A DNA stretch of 5,849 bases from Chloroflexota bacterium (GCA_020848055.1 JADLBB010000084.1:1-5849); one strand, 5' to 3'. Counted from the stretch's first letter, positions 1 to 5,849 are shown. The notes: generated by a model from the sequence alone, not told the origin. Program-made: numbers and translations.

Positions 1-2
1 CC

Positions 3-437
3 GGGCTTGGCGTGGATCCAGCGGTGGCCATCTGGCGGCGCGACCTGGGCGTGGACATCGCCGTCGAGACGATGGACTTCGGCGACTTCCTCGACCGGCT
101 CGACACCGATCCGCCCCAGGTGTTCACGATCAGCTGGATCGCTGACTACCCGTCGCCGCAGGCCCTGTACGGGCTGCTGCTGGAGCCCGGCGCGGCGAGC
201 AACTACGGCCGCTGGAGCGACGATCGGTTCGTCGAACTGCTCGAGGCCGCCTCGCGCGCGACCGATGATGCGATCGGGCCCGCCTACGCGGCCGTCGAGG
301 CCCGGGTGGCCGACCAGGCGCCGGTGATCCCATGGGCCTACGGCGACCAGTGGTGGCTCGTCGCCGATGGACTGCGCGGCCTCGGCAACCTGACCGTGGG
401 GCTGATGGACTTCGGGCGGGTGTCATGGGGCGGTTGA
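3..437 (+). CDS. ABC transporter substrate-binding protein, SBP family 5, C-terminal fragment
   Basis: This is the last 144 codons of an extracytoplasmic solute-binding protein; the start lies before the window, and the frame is open from base 3. Visible hallmarks of the peptide/nickel-type family 5 C-terminal lobe are 'ISWIADYPSP' (the usual W-x-x-D-Y-P-D-P element), 'SNYGRWSDDRFVELL' (the common S-N-Y-x-x-W-S-D-x-x-F-D-x-L-L pattern), an 'AAVEARVADQAPVIPW' segment matching the usual A-E-x-x-L-x-x-x-A-P-x-I-P stretch, and a closing 'GLMDFGRVSW'. By family knowledge such proteins deliver oligopeptides or related solutes to an ABC permease in the membrane. The ligand cannot be told from this fragment, and no permease or ATPase gene is in the window. 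A GTG at base 12 could be read as a start, but a 141-residue protein would lack a signal peptide and the N-lobe, so a window-edge truncation is far more likely. The stop overlaps the next gene by 13 bases. Confidence 0.88.
   Translation, partial: GLGVDPAVAIWRRDLGVDIAVETMDFGDFLDRLDTDPPQVFTISWIADYPSPQALYGLLLEPGAASNYGRWSDDRFVELLEAASRATDDAIGPAYAAVEARVADQAPVIPWAYGDQWWLVADGLRGLGNLTVGLMDFGRVSWGG
414..420 (+). promoter_or_regulatory. Candidate ribosome binding site of the metallopeptidase gene
   Basis: A purine-rich GGGCGGG lies four bases before the ATG at 425, inside the end of the substrate-binding protein gene. The spacing is short and the match to anti-Shine-Dalgarno is imperfect. The start choice therefore rests mainly on the signal peptide, and translation may depend on coupling with the upstream gene, whose stop lies just past this start. 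Confidence 0.3.
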
Positions 438-1738
438 GCGCTCTGGTTGCCTCCGGCATCGCGCTCGGCCTCGTGCTGCTGGCTCCGGCGCCGACGACGG
501 CGTTCGACGGGTTCGGCTCGTCCACCGCCACGTCGACCTACGGCGAGGAGATCCGGTTCGACCTCGAATTCGACGGTCCGGCTCCCGATCGGCTCGAACT
601 GTTGATCCGCACGCCCGGATCGGAGGCTTCGCTGGTCGTGCCGGTGACGCCGTCGGCAGGCGAGGCCGAGTACGTGTGGGACACCTCGGTCGACCACGTC
701 ACCCCGAACACGCTCATCACCTATACCTGGCGCGCGACCGACGGCGACGACGTGACGACCTCGACGCCCGCGACGATCCGCTACGTCGACGACCGGCCCG
801 GGCTGGACTGGCGCAGCGCCCGGCTGGGCGAGGCCACCGTGCACTGGTACGGAGGCGCCGAGCAACAGGCACGCCGGTTCGGCGAGGTGAGCGCCGATGC
901 GGTGGCACAGGCCGAGGAACTCCTGGGAACCGAGCTGGCGGGACCGGTCGACGTGTTCGTCTACGTCAGCGAGGACGACTTCTTCGGAGCCCTCGGTCCC
1001 GGTGCCCGCGAATGGACCGGCGCGGCGACCTACCCGGAACTGCGGACGATCTTCATGTGGCTGGGTGGCGGTTCGGGCGCGTACCTGGAGAACACGATGG
1101 TGCACGAGGTCACCCACGTCGTCTTCGGTGATGCCACGGCCAACTCGTTCCATGAACCGGCGACGTGGCTGAACGAGGGCATCGCCACCTGGTCGGAGTC
1201 CCACAGTGACGATGGTGAGCGCCAGACCGTCGAATCGGAGGCGTCCGACCACGGCCTGTTCGCGTTCGACGCCCTCAGCGAGCGATTCCCGGTGGACAGC
1301 CGTGGCGCGCTGCTTGCCTACGCGCAGGGCACGACCATGGTGCAGCGCATCATCGACCGATACGGGACCGATGCCATCGCCGCCATCATGGCCGCCTACC
1401 GCGACGGCGCGTCCGATGCCGAGGCGCTCGAAGCTGGCACCGGGGTTGCGGCGCCGGACCTGTACGCCGGCTTCTTCGCCGCGTTCGACGTCGATCCGCC
1501 GATGCCGGTGACTCCCGACCCGATCCTGCCATCGGACGTCGATCGCCCCGGCGCGGGGACGCCCGGCGACGGCGGGGATGGAAGCCGCAGCAGCGTGGCC
1601 CCGCAGCCGGCGCCGGGCGAGCCGAACGGGCAGGACGTGAGCGATGGGCTCATCCTCGCGGCGCTGCTGGTGATGATCGGCATCGCGGCGTTCGGCGCCG
1701 CGGTGGTGCGGCGCCGAACCAGCGGGGACGAGCCGTGA
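425..1738 (+). CDS. Secreted, C-terminally membrane-anchored MA-like zinc metallopeptidase (gluzincin)
   Basis: Predicted 437-residue extracytoplasmic metalloprotease. I chose the ATG at 425 because it places a signal peptide exactly at the N terminus (hydrophobic stretch about residues 6-22, likely cleavage after the Ala of 'APTTA' near residue 26). The open frame extends back to an ATG at 332, but that adds 31 Arg-rich residues inside the upstream gene. Residues about 32-122 look like a beta-rich, Ig-like domain ('YTWRATDGDD', alternating hydrophobics). The catalytic part holds HEVTH at residues 227-231 and 'WLNEGIATW' with Glu251, that is, HExxH plus a Glu 20 residues on, as in gluzincins of the peptidase MA-like group (Pfam Peptidase_MA_2 type). 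Residues about 355-400 are a Pro/Gly/Asp-rich linker, followed by a membrane helix at about 409-428 and an 'RRR' stop-transfer tail. The enzyme should therefore sit outside the cell, tethered by its C terminus. The substrate is unknown. The gene is coupled to the DUF881 gene downstream through a 4-base overlap. Confidence 0.82.
   Translation: MGRLSALVASGIALGLVLLAPAPTTAFDGFGSSTATSTYGEEIRFDLEFDGPAPDRLELLIRTPGSEASLVVPVTPSAGEAEYVWDTSVDHVTPNTLITYTWRATDGDDVTTSTPATIRYVDDRPGLDWRSARLGEATVHWYGGAEQQARRFGEVSADAVAQAEELLGTELAGPVDVFVYVSEDDFFGALGPGAREWTGAATYPELRTIFMWLGGGSGAYLENTMVHEVTHVVFGDATANSFHEPATWLNEGIATWSESHSDDGERQTVESEASDHGLFAFDALSERFPVDSRGALLAYAQGTTMVQRIIDRYGTDAIAAIMAAYRDGASDAEALEAGTGVAAPDLYAGFFAAFDVDPPMPVTPDPILPSDVDRPGAGTPGDGGDGSRSSVAPQPAPGEPNGQDVSDGLILAALLVMIGIAAFGAAVVRRRTSGDEP
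1724..1728 (+). promoter_or_regulatory. Ribosome binding site for the first DUF881 gene
   Basis: GGGGA lies six bases before the GTG at 1735 and inside the last codons of the metallopeptidase gene. Together with the four-base GTGA stop/start overlap, it supports the GTG start and translational coupling. Confidence 0.45.
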
Positions 1739-2529
1739 GGGCACGCGTTCCGGCCGGCCCGCGCGGCGGACGGGGATCTGGCTGGCTGATCAGCCTTGCC
1801 GGGGCGCTGGCCGTGATCGGGTTCATCGCGGCGGCGCAGTTCAACGGGTCGCTGGGGCGCCAGGAGTACGTGTCGTCGGCGCAGCGCGTCCTGATCATGC
1901 AGGTTCAGCAGGCCCAGCGCGAGCAGGAACGGCTTCGATCCGAGATCGCCGATGCCCAGGCGCGGGTCGCCGAGCATCAACGGGCGGACGTCGGATCCCA
2001 GGCGGCGCGCGACGAGCTGAACAAGGCGCTGGCGCAGGCAAGGTTGGCCGCCGGGCTGGTGGCCGTGCATGGTCCGGGCATGGTGCTCGAGATCTCCGAC
2101 AGCCAGCGCGAGGTGCCCGCCGGCGAGAACCCGACCAACTACCTGGTGCTCGTGGACGACATGCGCGACCTGGTGAACGCGCTGTGGTCGGCCGGCGCCG
2201 AGGCGATCGCGATCAGCGGCGGGGCGACCGAGGGCGCGCCGGCCGAGCGGCTGGTGGCCACCTCGTCGATCTACGGCGTCGGGGCATCCATCCTGGTCAA
2301 TTCGTCGTACCTGTCGCCGCCGTTTCGCATCGAGGCCATCGGTCCGGAAGGGCTCCAGGAACGATTCCTTGCCGATCCCGCCTACCTGACTCGCGTCGCC
2401 CTCCGGATCGAGGCATATGGCCTGCAGTTCGCCAGCGAGCCGCGCGACGACCTGACCCTGCCGGCATTCATCGGTAACACGCTGCTGCGCTGGGGGGCGC
2501 CGGTCACCGCCAAGGACGGTGCAAGCTGA
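1735..2529 (+). CDS. DUF881 family membrane protein (first of a tandem pair, YlxW/YlxX-like)
   Basis: A 264-residue protein starting at a GTG that overlaps the metallopeptidase stop by four bases (GTGA); a GGGGA at 1724-1728 gives a six-base spacing. It has an Arg/Gly-rich N-terminal cytoplasmic tail (residues 1-16), one membrane helix (about 17-36), then a long Gln/Glu/Arg/Ala-rich coiled coil (about 45-105), and a DUF881 domain from about residue 108 to 250. Family signs are 'VAVHGPGMVLEISD' (109-122), 'LVLVDDMRDLVNALWSAGAEAI' split by the conserved A-G-A-E-A-I at 153-158, and 'PFRIEAIGP'. DUF881 proteins are widespread in Firmicutes, Actinobacteria and Chloroflexota, often near division genes, but their biochemical role is not established. 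The topology predicts an extracytoplasmic coiled coil and domain, on the same side as the upstream protease. The stretch after AGAEAI ('ISGGATEGAPAERLV') departs from the N-G-Q-R-I-like segment common in this family. Confidence 0.87.
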   Translation: MRARVPAGPRGGRGSGWLISLAGALAVIGFIAAAQFNGSLGRQEYVSSAQRVLIMQVQQAQREQERLRSEIADAQARVAEHQRADVGSQAARDELNKALAQARLAAGLVAVHGPGMVLEISDSQREVPAGENPTNYLVLVDDMRDLVNALWSAGAEAIAISGGATEGAPAERLVATSSIYGVGASILVNSSYLSPPFRIEAIGPEGLQERFLADPAYLTRVALRIEAYGLQFASEPRDDLTLPAFIGNTLLRWGAPVTAKDGAS

Positions 2530-3200
2530 TGGCCGGCCGAATGGCACGCACCAGCCTGTTCGTGGTGTCGCTGTGCGTCGGCCTGCTGATCGTCGGACAG
2601 CTGCGATCCCAGGCGACTCCCATCGCCCTGTCCAGCCTCTCGGCCCAGGAGCTGTCCACGCTGGTTGAGACGCTGACCGCGCGCAACGTCGAACTGGCCG
2701 ACGCGCTCGCGGACCTGCGCGGTCAGCTGCGGGAGTATGAGCTCGCCGACGCCCAGGGCCGCTCGGACATGGCCATCAGCGAGGAGGCGTTGCGCGGCAT
2801 CTCCGCATTCGCGGGCCTCAGCGCCGTCAGCGGCCAGGGAGTGGTGATCAACGTCGAGGGCTCGTTCGACCCTACCGCGGTCAACGACCTGATCTACGAA
2901 CTGCGCAATGCCGGTGCCGAGGCCATCTCGATCGACGAGGTGCGGGTCACGGCGCGGACGGTGGCGGTGCTCGGACCGAGTTCCATCCAGCTCGACGGCG
3001 TGGCCATCGGTCCGCAGTTCCAGATTCGCGTCATAGGATCGCCCGATGGCCTGCGCTCGGCGATCGAACGACCGGGGGGGATCATGCGCCTGTTGCAGCA
3101 GTCGATCAGCGCCCGATTCGTGCTCACCGAGGAACGCAGGATCACCGTGCCGGCCACGCAGCGCGACCTCGTCCCGACGACGGCGGTCGCGGTCGAGTAG
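2529..3200 (+). CDS. DUF881 family membrane protein (second of a tandem pair)
   Basis: A 223-residue paralogue of the gene before it, starting at an ATG that shares one base with the preceding TGA (TGATG). It has a very short cytoplasmic N terminus, one membrane helix (about residues 9-24), a coiled-coil segment (about 38-75; 'LVETLTARNVELADALADL' shows the heptad pattern) and a DUF881 domain (about 93-215). The domain contains 'LSAVSGQGVVINVEG' (97-111), the Asn/Asp-rich 'AVNDLIYELRNAGAEAI' ending in A-G-A-E-A-I at 128-133, and 'FQIRVIGSPDGL'. Shared motifs with the neighbour (V-x-G-x-G-x-V, AGAEAI-I, a GP-x-F-x-I-x-x-I-G element) show an old duplication, while the rest has diverged strongly, as is usual for co-occurring DUF881 pairs that may form hetero-oligomers. 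An ATG at 2541 is a possible later start. An AAGGA at 2512-2516 lies 12 bases upstream, rather far, so re-initiation after the upstream stop is likely. A run of seven G at 3074-3080 lies within the frame. Confidence 0.87.
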   Translation: MAGRMARTSLFVVSLCVGLLIVGQLRSQATPIALSSLSAQELSTLVETLTARNVELADALADLRGQLREYELADAQGRSDMAISEEALRGISAFAGLSAVSGQGVVINVEGSFDPTAVNDLIYELRNAGAEAISIDEVRVTARTVAVLGPSSIQLDGVAIGPQFQIRVIGSPDGLRSAIERPGGIMRLLQQSISARFVLTEERRITVPATQRDLVPTTAVAVE

Positions 3201-3238
3201 CCTGTGCCGGCCGAAACACACGCAGCGGACATCATGCC
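3198..3238 (+). promoter_or_regulatory. Only intergenic gap; weak candidate promoter/leader for tldD-tldE
   Basis: The 38 bases between the second DUF881 stop and tldD are the only non-coding stretch in the window. TAGCCT at 3198-3203 overlaps the stop codon and resembles the TAnnnT -10 element of GC-rich bacteria. It would put a transcript start near 3210, giving a leader of about 30 bases. I see no convincing -35 box, and no clear Shine-Dalgarno before the GTG at 3239. The alternative is simple read-through from the DUF881 genes. I see no terminator hairpin here, which favours at least some read-through. Confidence 0.25.
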
Positions 3239-4687
3239 GTGAAGGAACTGATCGAACGCGCCCTCGACGGGGCGCAGCGCGGGGGAGCCGAGTACGCCGA
3301 CGTAAGGGTCGTGCGGCGGGAGGACGAGACCCTGACCGTCAAGAATGGGGCCCTCGAAGCCGCGACCTCGAATGACAGCGCCGGGTTCGGCGTGCGCGTC
3401 CTGGTCAACGGCGCGTGGGGCTTCAGCGCCAGCGCGGTCCTGGAGCCGGCCGAGGCGGACCGCGTTGCTGCGGAGGCGATCGAGATTGCCCGTGCGTCCG
3501 GGCGAGCACAGCGGACTCCCGTCGAGCTGGATGACACGCCCCCCGCCACCGACACGTACCGCACGCCGTACGACGAGGACCCGTTCGCCGTCAGCCTGGA
3601 CGAGAAGATCCGCATCCTGCTCGAAGCCGATGCGGCCATGGCCCGCGTCGAGGGCGTCGCGATCCGCGAGGGCACCATGGTCGCTGGGCGCGAGCGCAAG
3701 ACGTTCGCCTCGCTGACCGGCGCGTGGATCGAGCAGGAGATCACCGAGGCGGGGGGAGGGATCGAGGCCACCGCGGTCAACGAGGTGGAGATGCAGCAGC
3801 GCAGCTATCCCAATTCGTTCGGCGGCCAGTCGGTGACCGGCGGCTTCGAATCGGTCCGCGCGCTTGACCTCGCCGGACATGCCCAGGAGGCGGCCGAGCT
3901 GGCAGTCGCCCTGCTGGATGCGCCGCAGTGTCCATCGGGCGAGATGGACCTGGTGCTCGATTCGACCCAGGTCGCCCTCCAGATCCACGAATCGTGCGGT
4001 CACCCCACCGAGCTCGACCGCGTCTTCGGCACCGAGGCCAGCTTCGCCGGCACCAGCTTCCTGACCACCGACAGGCTCAACCAGCTCCGATACGGGAGCG
4101 AGCTGGTCAACATCGACGCCGACGCCACTGCTCGCGGCGGCCTCGGCAGCTTTGGCTACGACGATGAGGGGGTGCCGGCGCAACGCGTGCCGTTGATCTC
4201 GGCCGGCATCCTGGTGGGCTACCTGACCAGCCGCGAGACCGCGCCCCGCATCGGGCGGCGAAGCATGGGCAGCGCGCGTGGCTGGAGCTGGAACAGCCTG
4301 CCGCTGATCCGAATGACGAACATCAACCTGCGTCCGGGTGATGCGGGTTCACTCGAGGACCTCATCGCCGATACGCGCGAGGGCATCTTCATGAGCATCA
4401 ACAAGAGCTGGTCGATCGACGACCGCCGCCTGAACTTCCAGTTCGGAGACCAGGCGGGGTGGCTGATTCGCAACGGCCGGCGCACGCAGTTGGTTCGCAA
4501 CCCGACGTACACCGGCATCACGCCCCAGTTCTGGGGCAGCTGCGACGCCATCTGCGGCCCGGATGAATGGACCCTGTGGGGGCTGCCGAACTGCGGCAAG
4601 GGGGAGCCGGTGCAGACCGGGCACGTCGGACACGGCGCCGCACCGGCGCGATTCCGCAACGTCAAGGTGGGAGTCGGACGATGGTAG
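3239..4687 (+). CDS. tldD: TldD metalloprotease (catalytic subunit of the TldD/TldE complex)
   Basis: A 482-residue protein, full length for TldD (about 480). By family knowledge TldD and TldE form a cytoplasmic heterodimeric complex in which TldD carries the zinc site. It cleaves unfolded or leader peptides threaded into a closed chamber, and was first known from microcin B17 maturation and CcdA turnover. Here the N-terminal domain includes 'GFGVRVLVNGAWGFSAS' (about residues 49-65). The zinc motif HExxxH is HESCGH at residues 250-255, followed by 'PTELDR'. The C-terminal zinc-ligand Cys is Cys452 in 'LPNCGKGEPVQTGHVGHG', followed by the family-typical closing 'RFRNVKVG'. All catalytic elements appear intact. 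The start is GTG at 3239. A nearby ATG at 3234 is out of frame and stops after two codons. The Pro-Thr-Glu-Leu-Asp after the zinc motif differs from the Glu-Gly-Asp version of enterobacterial TldD, suggesting a different subclade. The gene is co-translated with tldE through a seven-base overlap. Confidence 0.95.
   Translation: MKELIERALDGAQRGGAEYADVRVVRREDETLTVKNGALEAATSNDSAGFGVRVLVNGAWGFSASAVLEPAEADRVAAEAIEIARASGRAQRTPVELDDTPPATDTYRTPYDEDPFAVSLDEKIRILLEADAAMARVEGVAIREGTMVAGRERKTFASLTGAWIEQEITEAGGGIEATAVNEVEMQQRSYPNSFGGQSVTGGFESVRALDLAGHAQEAAELAVALLDAPQCPSGEMDLVLDSTQVALQIHESCGHPTELDRVFGTEASFAGTSFLTTDRLNQLRYGSELVNIDADATARGGLGSFGYDDEGVPAQRVPLISAGILVGYLTSRETAPRIGRRSMGSARGWSWNSLPLIRMTNINLRPGDAGSLEDLIADTREGIFMSINKSWSIDDRRLNFQFGDQAGWLIRNGRRTQLVRNPTYTGITPQFWGSCDAICGPDEWTLWGLPNCGKGEPVQTGHVGHGAAPARFRNVKVGVGRW
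4669..4673 (+). promoter_or_regulatory. Ribosome binding site for tldE
   Basis: GGGAG, seven bases before the ATG at 4681, sits inside the last codons of tldD. It is the best Shine-Dalgarno match in the window and fixes the tldE start, consistent with balanced production of the two subunits. Confidence 0.65.
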
Positions 4688-5849
4688 CCGCCACCGAGGC
4701 GGGAGCCGTCCTGGAGCGCGCCCTGCAACACTCGACCGCCGATGCGACCGAGGCCGTATACATGGGCCAGGACGCCGCCCTCACGCGGTTCGCCAACAAC
4801 CAGGTCCATCAGAACATTCGCGAGCACGACGCCACGCTCCAGGTGCGGGTCATCGACGCCGACCGAATCGGCGTCGCCGGCACCAACCGGCTTGACGAGG
4901 CGGGCATCCGCGACGTCGTCGAGCGAGCCGCGGCCATTGCCGCTCGTTCGCAGCCCAATCCTCGGGCGGCCGTCCTGCCCGAACCGGATGGTCGCAACTT
5001 CGATCCGGACCTCGGTTGGGTGTCCGCCACCGCCGAGGCGGGGGCCGCGGTGCGGGCCGACGGCGCCCGTGCGGTCATAGCCGCGGGTTCGGCCGCCGGA
5101 CTCGAGACGGCCGGGTCGTTCGCGACGGCCGCGATGACCATCGCGGTCGCCAATTCGCACGGCATCCGCGCCGAGCATCGCTCTACGCGGGCCACGCTGC
5201 TGACGGTGATGATGGACGGCTTCGCGTCGGGTGCCGCGTCGGGCTACGCACAGGCCGGCTCGCCGGACGTGCGCGACATCGACGCCGCCGCGCTGGGCGC
5301 CGAGGCCGCCTCAAAGGGCGAACGGATGCGCGGCGCGACCGAGCTCGAGCCCGGTGAGTACGAGGTCGTGCTCGAGGAGTACGCCGTGGCCGGGCTGCTG
5401 GAGTACCTGTCGTTCATCGCGTTCGGTGGCCTGGCCCTCGAGGAGGGTCGGTCGTGCATGGAGCTCGGGAGCGCCGTCATGGGGCCGAACGTGTCGATCT
5501 GGGACGACGGGGCCGATCCGGCCGGGATGCCCGCACCGATCGACTTCGAGGGCGTCGCCCGCCGTCGGGTGGACCTGGTCCGAGATGGAATCGCCAGCGC
5601 GGTCGTCCACGACGCTGCCACCGGCTCGCGCGCCGGCACTGGTTCCACCGGCCATGCCCTGCCCGCACCGAACCTGTACGGGCCAATGGCGCTCAACATG
5701 TTCATGGCGCCCGGCGATGTCCCCCGTGACGAGCTGGCGGCGCCGATCAAGCGCGGCGTGTGGGTCACTCGCTTCCACTACATCAACCCGGTGCACCCCA
5801 AGAAGGCGATCCTGACCGGCATGACCAAGGACGGCACGTTCCTGATCGA
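4681..5849 (+). CDS. tldE: TldE/PmbA, non-catalytic partner of TldD (3' end beyond window)
   Basis: The frame is open from the ATG at 4681 to the window end with no stop (389 complete codons). Family members are about 440-460 residues, so only a short C-terminal part is missing because of the window edge. Visible hallmarks are the N-terminal 'TRFANNQVHQNIRE' (the family's R-F-x-N-x-x-I-x-Q element, about residues 35-48), 'AVANSHGIRAEHRST' (about 155-169), 'ELEPGEYEVVLEEYAVAGLLEYL' read as two parts (about 221-243), 'APNLYGPMALNMFMAPGD', and the strongly typical C-terminal 'RGVWVTRFHYINPVHPKK' followed by 'LTGMTKDGTFLI'. There is no HExxxH, as expected of TldE, which forms the protease chamber with TldD but does not itself bind the catalytic zinc. 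It overlaps tldD by seven bases, indicating co-translation. I see no frameshift or broken motif in the visible part. Confidence 0.93.
   Translation, partial: MVAATEAGAVLERALQHSTADATEAVYMGQDAALTRFANNQVHQNIREHDATLQVRVIDADRIGVAGTNRLDEAGIRDVVERAAAIAARSQPNPRAAVLPEPDGRNFDPDLGWVSATAEAGAAVRADGARAVIAAGSAAGLETAGSFATAAMTIAVANSHGIRAEHRSTRATLLTVMMDGFASGAASGYAQAGSPDVRDIDAAALGAEAASKGERMRGATELEPGEYEVVLEEYAVAGLLEYLSFIAFGGLALEEGRSCMELGSAVMGPNVSIWDDGADPAGMPAPIDFEGVARRRVDLVRDGIASAVVHDAATGSRAGTGSTGHALPAPNLYGPMALNMFMAPGDVPRDELAAPIKRGVWVTRFHYINPVHPKKAILTGMTKDGTFLI

Noticed and set aside
332..424. An upstream ATG extension of the metallopeptidase by 31 codons.
   Set aside because: It lies wholly within the substrate-binding protein gene, gives an Arg-rich segment and would bury the signal peptide.
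338..1744. A 468-residue minus-strand open frame opposite the metallopeptidase gene.
   Set aside because: It is Arg/Gly/His-rich without domains or a signal peptide. Long antisense frames are expected opposite GC-rich genes, and the + strand gene has clear catalytic motifs.
1396..2547. A 383-residue minus-strand open frame across the metallopeptidase end and the first DUF881 gene.
   Set aside because: It has low-complexity Arg/Pro/Ala composition and no recognisable motif. It spans the junction of two well-supported + strand genes.
3203..3220. TGTG and CACA as a possible hairpin in the gap before tldD.
   Set aside because: It is only a four-base stem with a ten-base loop, no extension and no T tract, so it is neither a terminator nor a convincing regulatory structure.
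2894..4183. A 429-residue minus-strand open frame across the second DUF881 gene and tldD.
   Set aside because: It is an antisense shadow of GC-rich codon use. It covers the tldD zinc motif on the opposite strand and has no family resemblance.
5816..5849. Apparent lack of a stop codon in tldE.
   Set aside because: The window simply ends inside the gene; the conserved C-terminal motif is intact up to the edge, so there is no sign of a biological truncation.
1..5849. Mobile elements, CRISPR repeats, tRNA or rRNA genes, or other repeats.
   Set aside because: I saw no terminal inverted repeats, transposase motifs, regularly spaced repeats or RNA-gene signatures. The sequence is almost fully occupied by coherent coding frames of similar composition.

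Overview
The window is a compact, GC-rich, one-way gene string. All six genes I can support lie on the + strand, and only about 38 bases (3201-3238) are non-coding. The GC-rich codon use, GTG starts, paired DUF881 membrane proteins and TldD/TldE pair suggest a GC-rich bacterium with a Chloroflexota-like or Actinobacteria-like gene set. I lean towards an uncultured Chloroflexota lineage, but with low confidence because no rRNA or phylogenetic marker is present.

Layout: (1) 3-437 is the C-terminal end of an ABC-transporter extracytoplasmic substrate-binding protein of the dipeptide/oligopeptide type (SBP_bac_5), cut by the window start. (2) 425-1738 overlaps it by 13 bases and encodes a secreted, C-terminally membrane-anchored zinc metallopeptidase of the MA-like gluzincin type (HEVTH plus a downstream Glu). 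(3) 1735-2529 and (4) 2529-3200 are two DUF881 (YlxW/YlxX-like) proteins, each with one N-terminal membrane helix, a coiled coil and an extracytoplasmic DUF881 domain. Junctions 2/3 and 3/4 overlap by 4 bases and 1 base, so these genes are probably translationally coupled. (5) 3239-4687 is TldD, the catalytic metalloprotease subunit, with an HExxxH motif. (6) 4681-5849+ is TldE/PmbA, its non-catalytic partner. It overlaps tldD by 7 bases, has a good Shine-Dalgarno sequence and runs off the window end about one short C-terminal segment before its expected stop.

The genes fall into two coupled blocks. The first (substrate-binding protein, metallopeptidase, two DUF881 proteins) is predicted to act outside the cytoplasmic membrane. 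The second (TldD/TldE) is a cytoplasmic peptidase complex. The short gap at 3201-3238 is the only place for a separate promoter. A shared peptide uptake/proteolysis theme is possible, but it is inferred from context only. I see no mobile element, CRISPR array, RNA gene or phage signature. The families are all known. What merits a second look is the arrangement: a tandem DUF881 pair joined to an anchored protease, with no SBP/DUF1290 gene or ftsZ-type gene visible.
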